Positions 36,363 to 46,163 of a stretch of 64,000 nt of DNA are shown here, piece by piece (the first letter of the stretch is position 1; every line of letters starts with the position of its first letter). Source of the stretch: Planctomycetota bacterium (lineage in GTDB: Bacteria; Planctomycetota; Uabimicrobiia; Uabimicrobiales; Uabimicrobiaceae); NCBI GenBank assembly GCA_029260735.1, contig JAJDCR010000065.1, positions 1 through 64,000 of the forward strand, given 5' to 3'. Below the pieces are notes generated by a model that searched no databases, had not been told where the DNA came from, and saw only the letters and a list, made by a program, of their open reading frames with translations. The position numbers and the translations under genes are program-made.

Positions 36363-37229
36363 ATGAATTTGTATTGGTGGCTTTTGCAATTTGCCAATGG
36401 CAACGCTTTCTTTGTTGGAATCATGATTCTTCTTACCACTTTTACCCTAGATTACCAGAACATTCTTCCTAAGCAAAAATTCATCTGGCGTATTCTCAGT
36501 GTCGTTGGGGCTACTTTTACGATTGTTTCAGCAACTCCTCTTCCTCTTCTCTTTTACATACTTTGGGGTTTAGCCGTAGTGATGGCTTATTCCTCCATTC
36601 ATCTATCGATAAACAAATTAAAATCTTACCGTAAACCTAGTCTTATCCTACTCTTTCTATTCTCTCTCTTCATCATGTTTTGGGAAATCCCCTACCACCT
36701 TACTCCGAAACTTCCCTACCAAAAAAATCTTCCTATCTATGTTCTTGGTGACTCCATAAGTGCGGGACTGGGAGAAAAAGATACTTGGCCAGAGCGAGTG
36801 GCCCAAAAAACTCAAATCCCTATTTTTAACCTATCCAAAGCTGGGGGAACCATTAGCACAGCAATGATAGAGTCAGAAAGGATTCAGCACGACCAAGCGC
36901 TGATTTTAATTGAAATCGGAGGTAATGATTTTTTTGGACGCACCACTCCTGCAATTTTTACCCAAGAGCTAGAGGAGCTATTTCAACTTGTCCAAGTCAA
37001 AAAACGACAGCTCGTCCTCTTTGAACTACCTCTCCCTCCTTTTTATAATAACTACGGTAAAATCCAGCGCGACTTAGCCAAAAAATATAAAATCCCTCTC
37101 ATTCCCAAACGCTTTTTAGGATATGTCATTGCCACTGAGGGAGCAACTAGCGATGGCCTTCATCTAACCGCAAAAGGGCATATACTTTTTGCGGAAATAA
37201 TGATCGATCTTTTAGATCTAGAAAAGTGA
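36363..37229 (+). CDS. Membrane-anchored SGNH/GDSL hydrolase
   Basis: This 288-residue protein has three N-terminal transmembrane helices (about 5-30, 38-80 and 92-112), then an SGNH-hydrolase domain. Block I is YVLGDSISAGLG with the nucleophile Ser, block II has LSKAGGTIS, block III IEIGGNDFFG and block V SDGLHLTAKGH with the catalytic Asp and His. Members are esterases, lipases or thioesterases. The membrane anchor suggests a lipid or envelope substrate. GGAG lies 8-9 nt before the ATG. The DMT transporter starts 10 nt after the stop, so the two form an operon. Confidence 0.85.
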   Translation: MNLYWWLLQFANGNAFFVGIMILLTTFTLDYQNILPKQKFIWRILSVVGATFTIVSATPLPLLFYILWGLAVVMAYSSIHLSINKLKSYRKPSLILLFLFSLFIMFWEIPYHLTPKLPYQKNLPIYVLGDSISAGLGEKDTWPERVAQKTQIPIFNLSKAGGTISTAMIESERIQHDQALILIEIGGNDFFGRTTPAIFTQELEELFQLVQVKKRQLVLFELPLPPFYNNYGKIQRDLAKKYKIPLIPKRFLGYVIATEGATSDGLHLTAKGHILFAEIMIDLLDLEK

Positions 37230-37239
37230 GAATCTTTCC

Positions 37240-38082
37240 ATGCCCTTAACGGCCCTTATTCTTGTTATCAGTGCCTCTCTTTTTCATATTGCTTGGAACA
37301 CTCTCCTCAAAAAAGCTCCTCAAAAACTTGCCTTTATTTGGCTCGCTCTCTTTCCTCCCTCTATTATGGGGTGTGGGCTCTTTTTCTGGCAAGTACATTC
37401 CTTTCCTCCCGAAGGTATCTACTGTCTTTTTGCCAGCGGAATAATCCATGGGTTTTACATCTGGTCCTTGGCCCAAGCATACAACAAAGCGGATCTTAGC
37501 TTTGTCTATCCTTACTGCCGAGGAATCGGAACAGCTTTAGCAGCCGCCCTAGGAATACTTTTCCTAAACGAAACCCCTAGTTTTATGGGAGGAACAGGAG
37601 TTGGCTTAATACTTTTGGCCATCTTTTGGGAACCTTTGACCCGAAGAAAACAAAAAGAAAAAACATCTCTTACTGCTCTTCTTTTTGCTCTTTTCAATGG
37701 AATTTGTGTAGGCAGCTATCTGATCGTTGACAAAATAGGAGTGGAACATATCAGCCCCCCTATTTATCTCTGTGTTATGCTTTTTTTTACTCAGCTAGCT
37801 CTAGTTCCCATAATATTCCAAATCAGGAAGCAAGTTCAGGAGCAATGGAAGTTAGGAAAGAAACAAGTCCTCGCGGCAGCTTTCTGCATGTCACTTTCTT
37901 ATGGAGTGACCTTAGCCGCCATGAAAATCGCCCCGATTATGTATGTGGCCTCAGCTCGGTCTAGTGCGATAGTTGTTAGTGGAATTACAGGGTGGTTGGT
38001 TTTACGTGAGGAAATTTCTTCGCAGAGGTGGGTGGCCATTGGCATGATCGCGGTGGGAGTGTATTGTTTGGGAGTGGCTTAG
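37240..38082 (+). CDS. EamA/DMT-superfamily transporter
   Basis: This 280-residue protein has about ten transmembrane helices in two homologous halves, as in EamA permeases. The first half includes FVYPYCRGIGTALAAALGILFLNETPS and the second ARSSAIVVSGITGWLVLREEISSQRWVAIGMIAVGVYCLG; these are the classic PxxxxxxALLxxLFLGE-type ends. It probably exports small metabolites, but the substrate is not predictable. It follows the SGNH hydrolase by 10 nt. Confidence 0.85.
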   Translation: MPLTALILVISASLFHIAWNTLLKKAPQKLAFIWLALFPPSIMGCGLFFWQVHSFPPEGIYCLFASGIIHGFYIWSLAQAYNKADLSFVYPYCRGIGTALAAALGILFLNETPSFMGGTGVGLILLAIFWEPLTRRKQKEKTSLTALLFALFNGICVGSYLIVDKIGVEHISPPIYLCVMLFFTQLALVPIIFQIRKQVQEQWKLGKKQVLAAAFCMSLSYGVTLAAMKIAPIMYVASARSSAIVVSGITGWLVLREEISSQRWVAIGMIAVGVYCLGVA

Positions 38083-38101
38083 GAAAAGAAAAAAACCGTA
38101 G

Positions 38102-38300
38102 TAACGATGATGTTTTATTAGACGTTGCGGACGCCCACAATGGGCTCACCGCACGTCCCTACAGGATTTTATGAATATTTGTGGAATATCCATTGTTGGA
38201 ACAACGTAATTATTATCCTATAACCCAATAATAACGTTTGTGGATGGATGTAGGGACAACTACAAAGGCCGCCTGCAAGGCCCTTGTGGTTGTCCGTAAA
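38102..38300. repeat. Intergenic cluster of nested palindromes
   Basis: Stems include GCCCA/TGGGC at 38133-38145 and a 17-bp imperfect pair at 38254-38270 with 38279-38295 (one G-T pair, one mismatch). GTCCCTACA near 38155 pairs with TGTAGGGAC near 38250. The whole can fold on itself between the convergent transporter and GH92 genes. It may terminate both, and it resembles the palindromic clusters at 36 and 52 kb in style. Confidence 0.6.
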
Positions 38301-38337
38301 CGCCTTCTAGTATACTGCCCAGAAGAAATAGCACCGC

Positions 38338-40638
38338 TTACTTCGTTCCCCAAGAAGAAGGCTCTGGTCCCATCTCAAAACGAAGAACTCCTCCTTGAGC
38401 GATTTCACTATGCTTAAGATACGAGCGATCCAAAGCTTCTCCATTTAAATAAGCTCTTTGGATATAAATATGATGAGGGGCAAAATTGTCGGCAATAATC
38501 GTTAAAGGGTTGTTTGCTAGCTGAATAGTGCTTCGGGCAAAAAGAGGGGTGCCGATTTGGTAAATATCTGTTCCTGCCACAGGATAAAATCCGAGGGCGC
38601 TAAAAGTATACCAAGCCGAGATTGTTCCTCCATCGTCATTTCCTTCTAAACCATTGGCTCCGGTTGAGTATTTGTTGTCCATAATCCAGCGGGCCCATTT
38701 TTGGGTTAGGTCTGGACGTTTTGCTGCGTTGAATAGATAAACAGCATGAATATCAGGTTGGTTGCCATGCCAGTAATAGGGAGTAGGGATTTGGGCTAGC
38801 TCAGGATTTGTTTTAACAAAGAACTGATTTAGCTCTTCAATAAAATATTCTTCGCTCTTAAAGAGAGAAACTAGGCCTTTCCCATCAAAAGGAACTCCCC
38901 AGCGCCACTGTAAAGCACTTCCTTCGACGTAGTCGTTGGTATATTTTCCATCTAAGTCAAAATAGGTTAGCATTAAAGGGTCAAAGGGCTCAACAAAATT
39001 TCCTTGGGTATCACGTGGTTGTAAGTATTGAGTCGCAGGATTCCATAGATTACGATAAAACTGAGAATGTTTTTTGAGACGTTTTGCTTCTTGGGTGTAG
39101 CCTAATTTTTCCGCGACTAAAGCTATGGCATAATCTGCGTAGGCAAACTCTAAAGTACGAGCGACTGCTTCGTCCATTAATTCGGCCGGACAATATTGAT
39201 ACCTCAGATAATGCTCTACTCCTTCTCGCCCTGAGAAAGGAGACTTTGCCGGTGTCTTTTGCATAGCTGTGCGGTGCATCGCACGAAATGCTTTCTCAAT
39301 ATCAAAGTCTTCGATTCCCTTCAGATAGGTATCAGCAATCATGATATCGGCAGGGGTGCCTAGCATTGAGTTCGTATAGCCTTGTCCTGCTGGCCAACGA
39401 GGAAGCCATCCCCCTTCGTCCATCATTTTCAAGAGAGAGACTGTCATATCTCTCTGTCTTTTTGGATCGATCAGAACTAAAAGAGGATGAACGGTTCGAA
39501 AAGTATCCCACAGGGACATATCTGTGTAATAGGTGAAATCATCCGCTCGGTGGACTTGTTTATCAAACCCCACATAATCCCCATTAACGTCAGTATAAGT
39601 AGTGGGCATCAAAAGAGAATGGTAAAGAGAAGTGTAAAAAATGGACTTTTGTTCTTCAGAAGCCCCTTCAATCATGATAGAAGAAAGGCTTTTTTCCCAA
39701 GTATTCTGAGCCTCTACTCGGACTTCATCAAAATTCTTCGCTCCCACTTCCATTTCTAAATTGGCTCGGGCATTTTCTATGCTCACATGAGAAATAGCCA
39801 ACTTAAGCTCAACTATTTCTTCAGAAAAACTCAAGTCTACTCCAACACTATCTCCCTCCACCTGATCTCTATGAGCAACAAAGGCACCATCTTTCCAAGT
39901 TCCTTTGGACGTAAAAGGAGCGCTAAAACGAGCAACAAAGTAAGCCCTCACTCCCCCATAACGTCCTGAAAAAGATCCAAAAATCCGAGAACTTCCTTCG
40001 ACTTCTTGTGCTTGTGGTAAAATTCGAAGAACTCCTTGGTCACTACGCCCTTTATCTCCCAAAACATGGTTAGCATTGATCAAAAGATGAGGCATTTGTC
40101 CCTTAGGAAAACGGTAACGATGAACCCCTACTCGATTTGTCGCCGTCATCTCTGCCCAAATTCCCAGTTTATGAAGTTTAACGGCATAGTATCCAGGAAC
40201 TGCAACTTCATTTTCGTGGGAAAAACGAGCGAACTGCCCATACTGATAAATATCCGACTTTACCGGGCCAACCGTCGGGATAACCAAAAAATGCCCCCCG
40301 TCCGCTGCCCCCGTCCCACTCAAACGAGTGTGGCTAAATCCCCGAACCTGGTCATCAGCATAGTAGTAGCCAGAAGTATGTGCATTGGGAATTGTAATGT
40401 ATTCAAACGCTGTGTCTGGACTCAAACGAACCATTCCAAAAGGTACTGTCGCTCCGGGAAAAGTAAACCCACTCACCCAAGGAATTCCCCCTGTACCAAT
40501 AAAAGGATTGACCGACCTAACCAAAGGCCCTGGCGGAACCTTTTCTAAGAGATCTGTTGCACTTTGTCCATTTTGTCCATAGATATTAATAGTCAAAAAG
40601 ACAAAAAGAAAAGGGAATAGGAGTAGTCGTTTTTTCAT
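38338..40638 (-). CDS. Secreted GH92 family alpha-mannosidase
   Basis: This is a GH92 protein of 766 residues (start 40638, chosen because GAGGAC precedes it and a signal peptide MKKRLLLFPFLFVFLTINIYG follows; the frame is open to 40728). Family marks are VNPFIGTGGIPWVSGFTFPGATVPFGMVRLSPDT broken into the usual two blocks, a central helical (alpha/alpha)6 barrel with WDTFRTVHPLL and WRWGVPFDGKGL, and the catalytic region GNDDGGTISAWY (about 666-677). GH92 enzymes are calcium-dependent exo-mannosidases acting on alpha-1,2/1,3/1,4/1,6 linkages or mannose-1-phosphate esters. The GNDDGG form differs from the common GNEDCGQ, so specificity may differ. It is exported; no sugar transporter is adjacent. 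Confidence 0.9.
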   Translation of the reverse strand: MKKRLLLFPFLFVFLTINIYGQNGQSATDLLEKVPPGPLVRSVNPFIGTGGIPWVSGFTFPGATVPFGMVRLSPDTAFEYITIPNAHTSGYYYADDQVRGFSHTRLSGTGAADGGHFLVIPTVGPVKSDIYQYGQFARFSHENEVAVPGYYAVKLHKLGIWAEMTATNRVGVHRYRFPKGQMPHLLINANHVLGDKGRSDQGVLRILPQAQEVEGSSRIFGSFSGRYGGVRAYFVARFSAPFTSKGTWKDGAFVAHRDQVEGDSVGVDLSFSEEIVELKLAISHVSIENARANLEMEVGAKNFDEVRVEAQNTWEKSLSSIMIEGASEEQKSIFYTSLYHSLLMPTTYTDVNGDYVGFDKQVHRADDFTYYTDMSLWDTFRTVHPLLVLIDPKRQRDMTVSLLKMMDEGGWLPRWPAGQGYTNSMLGTPADIMIADTYLKGIEDFDIEKAFRAMHRTAMQKTPAKSPFSGREGVEHYLRYQYCPAELMDEAVARTLEFAYADYAIALVAEKLGYTQEAKRLKKHSQFYRNLWNPATQYLQPRDTQGNFVEPFDPLMLTYFDLDGKYTNDYVEGSALQWRWGVPFDGKGLVSLFKSEEYFIEELNQFFVKTNPELAQIPTPYYWHGNQPDIHAVYLFNAAKRPDLTQKWARWIMDNKYSTGANGLEGNDDGGTISAWYTFSALGFYPVAGTDIYQIGTPLFARSTIQLANNPLTIIADNFAPHHIYIQRAYLNGEALDRSYLKHSEIAQGGVLRFEMGPEPSSWGTK

Positions 40639-41056
40639 ACAAAAGTCCTCGCAAAACGGAATAACCGAGTGAAAAAATAGTGCCTCAAACAAGTCCATTA
40701 TTTTAACAAAAAGAAGGAGTGATTTCAAGAAAAGAAGATTGAGCGGGTGTTTAGAAATACGAAGAAGCTAGATACCCGACTTTTCAAGGATGACAAACGG
40801 AATTTTGCTTCCAGTTTCATAGAACAATAGGGAATGTTTTATTCGAACATTGGCCTAAAATCTGAGAGCGTATTCTATAAAAAAAATGATCCACGAAATC
40901 CATACACTGAAAGTGTTACACAACCCAGCCCAGGGTATAGTGAGCCAAAGGCGAACGGTACCCTGGGTCACCGATCAGCCTAAAAATAATTTGTGTACGT
41001 TCAACAGGAAATTCCCTAGACTCAGAAACTCTAAAATTGTTATCTTTTTATTATTC

Positions 41057-41124
41057 AAGTTGTTATCATTTTGTTATCAAATGGCACATATAAAGTTGTT
41101 ATATTTCTCAATAAAATGGCACAA
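41057..41124 (+). promoter_or_regulatory. Tandem 35-bp repeat, possible operator of the regulator gene
   Basis: AAGTTGTTAT (41057-41066 and 41093-41102) and AAATGGCACA (41079-41088 and 41114-41123) each occur twice with a spacing of 35-36 bp, making an imperfect tandem repeat. It sits directly upstream of a promoter-like -35 at 41139. Autoregulation by the GbsR/MarR-type protein would fit, but this is inference. Confidence 0.45.
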
Positions 41125-41138
41125 AAAAAGAAAAAAAC

Positions 41139-41167
41139 TTGACATTGAGTTCAAGAGGTCTTAAACT
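41139..41167 (+). promoter_or_regulatory. Candidate promoter of the regulator gene
   Basis: A perfect -35 TTGACA (41139-41144) is followed after 17 nt by TAAACT (41162-41167), a 4-of-6 -10 match. It lies about 75 bp upstream of the ATG at 41242. Confidence 0.5.
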
Positions 41168-41241
41168 TCATAGCAAGGGACTTTCCCTGTTAGTTTTCTT
41201 TTTTCCCGTGCCTAAAACAAGCTTAGCAGGATTTGAAGAGC

Positions 41242-41898
41242 ATGACAGATAAACCTGAAAAGCAGGAAGACTCCTTTCCTCCAGAAACCACAGGGCAATG
41301 GCCCGATACCCATTACAATAGCAATATTGTGGGAACGGGGGCTCATCCTCCGTCTTCTGTTAATGATCAGCTCGCTCCCTGGGAAGAGTCTGTCACCAAC
41401 GCTATTGGCAATGTGATTGAGTTTTGGGGGTTTAAGCATAATCATGGCCGGGTATGGGCTCTTCTCTATATCAATGAACGAACTTTCTGTGCCTCTGAAA
41501 TTCAAGAGAAATTAAAATTATCCAAAGGCGCTGTTTCTATGATAGTTCGGGAGTTAGAGAGATGGAAAGTTGTCCACAGAATCCGCGTTTCTGGTAGTGC
41601 GAGTTGGCATTTTGTCGCAGAGACTGACCTAACTTCCATGATTGCTAGAGTCGTCAGTGAGAGAGAAAACAGCCTTATCGCTATGACGAAAAATGATTTG
41701 GCTGAGGCAGAAAAAAAACTTTTACAGGATAAAAATGTAACTCCAGGAATAAAGAAAAGATTCAAGCGCCTGAATAACTTAGTTTTTCTTGCTGAACAAG
41801 CAACAGCCTTATTTTTAAAATCGGCTCACCTCGATATATCGAGTATCTTTAGTATTTTTAAAGGCCGATCTTCTGACAACCCAAACTCGAAAGAGTAG
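41242..41898 (+). CDS. GbsR/MarR-type winged-helix transcription regulator
   Basis: The protein (218 residues from ATG 41242; TTG at 41233 is also in frame) has a winged-helix domain. The segment VIEFWGFKHNHGRVWALLYINERTFCASEIQEKLKLSKGAVSMIVRELERWKVVHRI is divided here as helix 1, helices 2-3 and wing. This is characteristic of GbsR-like MarR relatives, which sense choline in Bacillus but have diverse roles. The N-terminal 35 residues are polar and disordered. It lies upstream of the menaquinone cluster on the same strand, separated by 155 bp, and may regulate it; only position supports this. Confidence 0.75.
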   Translation: MTDKPEKQEDSFPPETTGQWPDTHYNSNIVGTGAHPPSSVNDQLAPWEESVTNAIGNVIEFWGFKHNHGRVWALLYINERTFCASEIQEKLKLSKGAVSMIVRELERWKVVHRIRVSGSASWHFVAETDLTSMIARVVSERENSLIAMTKNDLAEAEKKLLQDKNVTPGIKKRFKRLNNLVFLAEQATALFLKSAHLDISSIFSIFKGRSSDNPNSKE

Positions 41899-42053
41899 TA
41901 AAATAACGGAATAATTGTTTTTCTACATCCGTTTTTTAACATACCAAGTTTTCTATTTTACCTAATTAATCATTTATCCAAACAATTATATAACTACCAA
42001 AATTTTTGTTCAAGGTGTCTTAAACATTCAAAACACAATAAAGGAGCTTTATT

Positions 42054-43151
42054 ATGAGTGCGCCTACTTCTCTGACTAAGAAAGTTGCTCCCTTTTCCCA
42101 CTTTGCTCCGGTAGAGTTTTCCCATTCTGGTAATACAAATTCCGCACTCACAGAGATTTCGTTGGGGTATAGCTCTGAAGATTTTCTTCAATCCGTCGAA
42201 GATCAGCTCAAGAAAAAATTGGATCATGATTTTTCTATCCAAATTAGTGATCCTACTATTTTACTCAAAGCAGCAAGACATTTGTGTTTATCGGAGGGAG
42301 CAAAAAGAATACGTCCTCGCTTTATCTATCTTCTAGGCCAAGCCATCGAGATTCCCAAGCATGAGTTAACCAACATCGCAGTGGCAGCAGAGTTACTTCA
42401 TGCCGCCAGTCTTTTACATGATGATGTTGTCGATGAGAGCAACATGAGACGTGGCAACCCCACAGTCAACTCCCTTTGGGGTAACAACGTTGCTGTCTTA
42501 ACAGGAGACTTAGTCTTATCAGTTGCCATTATTTCACTCACTCAATACCCTAAAGAGATTTATACCTCTGCCGTAGAAACAGTTGCTTCCATGACAAGAA
42601 GTGCTATGCTCGAAGTTCAAGCGAGAGGAAACCCCAAGCTCACCTCTAGGGAATGGTTTCAAATTGCCGAAGGAAAAACAGCACAGCTCTTCAGTTGGTG
42701 TGGAAAAGCGACAGCTAGCTTAAGCAATGATCATAGAGTCAAAGAATGTTTTTCTCTTTGCGGACATAACTTAGGCATTGCTTTTCAAATGGCCGATGAT
42801 GTCAAGGATCTTCTGGATGCTAATTCCGGCAAAAGCCCTCTTTTAGATATTCGCAATCGCAACCCTAATATTGTTGTGATAGAAGCCCTAAGTCAAGATT
42901 CTTCTCTACAAGAAGAGTTGATTAAACTGTGGTCTTCTTCTGACACCATTTCTTATGATCAAGCTCTTTTGATAAAAGAAAAAATCCTCCGAACCAATGC
43001 TCTTGATCAAGTAATGAAAGAACTTCGAACAAAAATTGATGCTATCGCATCCTCGCTAGGAGAATATCAAAACTTGCCTGGAGGTAGAGAAATCATCTTT
43101 TTAGCCGAGTTACTTTGGAAAAATACAGAGAACATGAGGAGGAAAAAATGA
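42054..43151 (+). CDS. Polyprenyl diphosphate synthase (menaquinone side-chain type)
   Basis: This 365-residue protein is a trans-prenyltransferase with [16 protein letters not shown], the first aspartate motif LLHDDVVDE (Asp123-Asp127), the substrate-binding [13 protein letters not shown] and the second aspartate motif [10 protein letters not shown] (about 250). Such synthases add isopentenyl units to FPP or GGPP to form C30-C40 chains. The adjacent men genes indicate that it makes the menaquinone tail; chain length cannot be read with certainty. The N-terminal 40 residues are an extension. AAGGAG precedes the ATG. It overlaps the DAHP synthase gene by ATGA. Confidence 0.88.
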   Translation: MSAPTSLTKKVAPFSHFAPVEFSHSGNTNSALTEISLGYSSEDFLQSVEDQLKKKLDHDFSIQISDPTILLKAARHLCLSEGAKRIRPRFIYLLGQAIEIPKHELTNIAVAAELLHAASLLHDDVVDESNMRRGNPTVNSLWGNNVAVLTGDLVLSVAIISLTQYPKEIYTSAVETVASMTRSAMLEVQARGNPKLTSREWFQIAEGKTAQLFSWCGKATASLSNDHRVKECFSLCGHNLGIAFQMADDVKDLLDANSGKSPLLDIRNRNPNIVVIEALSQDSSLQEELIKLWSSSDTISYDQALLIKEKILRTNALDQVMKELRTKIDAIASSLGEYQNLPGGREIIFLAELLWKNTENMRRKK

Positions 43152-43984
43152 TCACGGAAGAACGCTCATCTTCTTATAAACTAGCTCAAAGAAAAGCTCC
43201 CCATATCGATACTTTTGTTCCTATCCAAAAAGAAAAACTCGGAGAGAACAAAATTCTAGTTATAGCTGGCCCTTGCTCTGTCGAAAGCAAACAACAAATC
43301 AAAGAAATTGCTCATGCTGTTAAGGAAGCAGGGGCTGTTGCTTTGCGAGGGGGTGCTTTTAAGCCGAGAACTTCTCCCTATAGTTTTCAAGGTTTTGGAG
43401 CAAAGGCTCTGGAGTGGATGGCCCAGGCGCGAGAAGAAACGGGTCTTGCCATTGTTAGTGAGATTATGGACCCTAATCTTGTGCCCATGTTTGATGACTA
43501 CGTGGATGTTTTACAAATAGGTTCTCGTAACATGCAAAATTTTCATTTACTCAAGGCCGTTGCCCAGAGTAAGAATCCTATTCTTTTAAAACGAGGCATG
43601 GGTAACACCTTAGAAGAGTATCTCTTAGCAGCAGAGTACCTTTTACTAGAGGGAAATACAAAAGTCATTCTTTGCGAAAGAGGTATTCGGACGTTTGAAC
43701 GTCATACGCGCAATACTTTTGATATTAACGCCATTCCTGCCCTAAAAGCCCAGAGTCATTTGCCCGTTTTAGCCGATCCTAGCCACGGTACCGGAAAGTG
43801 GCAATATGTTGAAGCGATTGCGAGAGGAGCAATTGCCGCTGGAGCAGATGGACTTTTAGTAGAAGTTCATAGCGATCCCGACAAAGCCTTAAGCGATGGA
43901 GAACAGAGTTTAACCATTCCTCGCTTTTGTTCTCTCATGAAACAAGTCAAAAAAATAGCAAAAGCAGTAGACAGAAGTGTCTAG
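43148..43984 (+). CDS. aroF: 3-deoxy-D-arabino-heptulosonate 7-phosphate (DAHP) synthase, type I-beta
   Basis: This protein of 278 residues starts at ATG 43148, with GAGGAGG just upstream and a 4-nt ATGA overlap with the previous gene. It has the AroF/Thermotoga-type core ([85 protein letters not shown]). DAHP synthase joins phosphoenolpyruvate and erythrose 4-phosphate at the start of the shikimate pathway. The N-terminal feedback-regulation domain of about 70 residues seen in some relatives is missing, so it may be unregulated by aromatic amino acids. Its place in the cluster would feed chorismate to MenF. Confidence 0.9.
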   Translation: MITEERSSSYKLAQRKAPHIDTFVPIQKEKLGENKILVIAGPCSVESKQQIKEIAHAVKEAGAVALRGGAFKPRTSPYSFQGFGAKALEWMAQAREETGLAIVSEIMDPNLVPMFDDYVDVLQIGSRNMQNFHLLKAVAQSKNPILLKRGMGNTLEEYLLAAEYLLLEGNTKVILCERGIRTFERHTRNTFDINAIPALKAQSHLPVLADPSHGTGKWQYVEAIARGAIAAGADGLLVEVHSDPDKALSDGEQSLTIPRFCSLMKQVKKIAKAVDRSV

Positions 43985-43997
43985 ATAGGAATTTTCC

Positions 43998-44741
43998 ATG
44001 AGTGCTGTAAAGAATACAAATAGCATAGAAGATAAGGAGCAACCCAGCCGGAAAAACGTCTGGGAAATGTTTGATCGCATAGCCCCGACTTATGATTCCT
44101 TAAACCATATTCTTTCCCTGGGGCAAGATATTTTATGGCGTCGTAAACTTAAGCGTTCACTTCCTGACCAAGACAATCTATTTCTTTTAGATGTGGCCAC
44201 CGGAACAGGGGATCAGATTATTTCTCTAATGGGAAAAAACAGTCCTGTTAAAAATGCTATTGGCGTAGATGTTTCCGAAGGAATGCTCGAAGTAGGGCGT
44301 CATAAAATTCGTCAGCGAAAGCTGGAAGAGAAGGTCTTGCTCGAAAAAGGAGATGCCACGAAGCTAAAATACAATAGCGAAAAATTTGATTTAGCAACAA
44401 TATCTTTTGGTATTCGTAATGTAGTTGATGTACCAAAAGCTTTGCAAGAGATGCATCGAGTTCTAAAAAAAGAAGGCCGCATTATTGTTTTGGAGTTTGC
44501 TTTACCCAAGAACCCTCTTGTACGCTTTTCGTACCTAACCTATTTTCGTCATATTTTACCCTGCATTGGGAGCCTGGTTTCAGGAGATGGCCAAGCTTAC
44601 AAGTATCTCAACCGAACAGTAGAGTCCTTTCCTTACGGGGAAGGTTTTTGCCAATTACTAAAAGACGCTGGTTTTGAGAATGTTCGCTACCGAAGTCTTT
44701 TTTTAGGGGTTGCGATGATCTATCAGGGAGATAGGAAATAA
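43998..44741 (+). CDS. menG: Demethylmenaquinone/ubiquinone methyltransferase (MenG/UbiE)
   Basis: This 247-residue SAM-dependent methyltransferase has the UbiE signatures. MFDRIAPTYDSLNHILSLGQDILWRRKL is the N-terminal UbiE/COQ5 motif, LLDVATGTGDQI the glycine-rich SAM site, and ATISFGIRNVVDVPKALQEMHRVLKKEGRIIVLEF the second signature. It methylates demethylmenaquinone in the last step of the pathway. AGGA precedes the ATG. MenF begins 4 nt after its stop. Confidence 0.92.
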   Translation: MSAVKNTNSIEDKEQPSRKNVWEMFDRIAPTYDSLNHILSLGQDILWRRKLKRSLPDQDNLFLLDVATGTGDQIISLMGKNSPVKNAIGVDVSEGMLEVGRHKIRQRKLEEKVLLEKGDATKLKYNSEKFDLATISFGIRNVVDVPKALQEMHRVLKKEGRIIVLEFALPKNPLVRFSYLTYFRHILPCIGSLVSGDGQAYKYLNRTVESFPYGEGFCQLLKDAGFENVRYRSLFLGVAMIYQGDRK

Positions 44742-44744
44742 CTC

Positions 44745-46163
44745 ATGTCGAAAACACAAACCTACTCTACAGATAGTCTAGCTTCCGCGAGCTATTCCAA
44801 AGAGAGTCCTCTTCTTTTAATGCGGGAAAAAATTCAAGATTTTTTCCTACAAAGCGAAGATGATATTCGGTTAGAAGAAGAAAGAATCGTTCGTCTGGAA
44901 ATAAAGATAGCCCAATATCTTCCTTTGGAGTGGCTACACCAGCAACAAGGGTTTCCCAAAGTTTACTGGCAAGATCGAGATCAAGCTTTCACGATGGCAG
45001 GAGTTGGGCAAGCGGATCTTATTCAGGCAAAAAATAGGGGAGATCATAAATTTTTTCTCTCTCCCATTCAAGCTAAGGTAGCTCAAAATCATCCTTCGCT
45101 TAGGTATTATGGAGGATTCCGTTTTTCTCTCAAGAGCACAATAGATCGGGCTTGGCTACCTTTTGGAAATGGAAAATTCTTCCTCCCTCGGTTTGAAATT
45201 TATCAAGAAGAAGAAACGAAGCTTGCTTTGAACTTTATTTACCATCCTAAAGTAGATAAAGAAGTTCTCCAAGAAAAACTCTTAGAGGAGCTAGAGGAAC
45301 TAGACTTTAATTCCGAAAAAACAATAGAAGATCTACCTTCTTTAGAAGAAAAAAAAGAGGTTCCTTCTTACGAAAAGTGGGAAAAAAATTTACAGATAGC
45401 TCTACAGGCTTTTCAAGAAAAAGAGATGGATAAGGTTGTTTTAGCCCGACAATCCGTTTCTTATCATCATGGTTTTCTTTCGGCAACCAATTTACTGAAA
45501 CATCTGCAAAATCATGCTGAGAAAGCCTTTATTTTTCTGTTTCAGCTAGACTCTGATCATGCTTTTCTAGGAGCAACTCCAGAGAGATTGTATTCTCGGC
45601 AAGGGAATAGTATATATACTGAGGCAGTGGCTGGAACAAGGCCACGAGGAGAATCTCCCGAAGAAGATCACTGGTATGAAGAAGACCTTCGTGGTAGTGA
45701 GAAAGACCGCCACGAGCATCAACTGGTAGAAAGAAGTATTAGCGAAAGCTTGCACTCTCTCTGCCAGCACTACCAAGGACCAATGTCCCGAAAAATTTTA
45801 AAGCTCCGCCGAGTTCAGCATCTTTATAGCTCTTTTCAAGGAGAGCTTAAAGACGATATCCAAAGCGGCGAAATATTAACAGAAATGCATCCGACTCCCG
45901 CAGTAGCAGGCTATCCGAAAGAAAACTCTCTGAAACGTATTGCTAAATGGGAAAACTTTGACCGAGGCTGGTATGCTGGTCCCATTGGCTGGCTTGGGCA
46001 AGGAAAAGAAGAGTTTGCCGTAGGAATTCGCTCGGCCCTTATTCATAAAGATAAGATTTCCTTTTTTGCCGGAGCTGGTATTGTTCCTGGTTCATCTTCC
46101 CAGTCAGAGTGGCAAGAAGTGAGCAATAAAATCAACAATGTGAAGAAACTTTTTCATTCATGA
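44745..46163 (+). CDS. menF: Isochorismate synthase MenF
   Basis: This 472-residue protein belongs to the chorismate-binding family. The conserved C-terminal part shows MDKVVLARQSV, FLFQLDSDHAFLGATPERLYSR, YTEAVAGTRPRGES, EMHPTPAVAGYPKE, RGWYAGPIGWLGQGKEEFAVGIRSALI and FFAGAGIVPGSSSQSEW. This matches isochorismate synthase rather than anthranilate synthase. It converts chorismate to isochorismate, the first committed step of menaquinone synthesis. The N-terminal third is divergent, as usual. Its stop overlaps the ATG of menD by 4 nt. Confidence 0.9.
   Translation: MSKTQTYSTDSLASASYSKESPLLLMREKIQDFFLQSEDDIRLEEERIVRLEIKIAQYLPLEWLHQQQGFPKVYWQDRDQAFTMAGVGQADLIQAKNRGDHKFFLSPIQAKVAQNHPSLRYYGGFRFSLKSTIDRAWLPFGNGKFFLPRFEIYQEEETKLALNFIYHPKVDKEVLQEKLLEELEELDFNSEKTIEDLPSLEEKKEVPSYEKWEKNLQIALQAFQEKEMDKVVLARQSVSYHHGFLSATNLLKHLQNHAEKAFIFLFQLDSDHAFLGATPERLYSRQGNSIYTEAVAGTRPRGESPEEDHWYEEDLRGSEKDRHEHQLVERSISESLHSLCQHYQGPMSRKILKLRRVQHLYSSFQGELKDDIQSGEILTEMHPTPAVAGYPKENSLKRIAKWENFDRGWYAGPIGWLGQGKEEFAVGIRSALIHKDKISFFAGAGIVPGSSSQSEWQEVSNKINNVKKLFHS

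Larger units (their letters stand above)
40639..41241. other. Intergenic region between GH92 and the GbsR-type regulator
   Basis: The region holds a hairpin near 40929-40967 (CCCAGGGTA with TACCCTGGG), a 35-bp direct repeat near 41057-41124 and a promoter-like pair at 41139-41167. I see no coding sequence. The hairpin is of the AACCCAGG/CCTGGGTT class of intergenic repeats. Confidence 0.6.
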
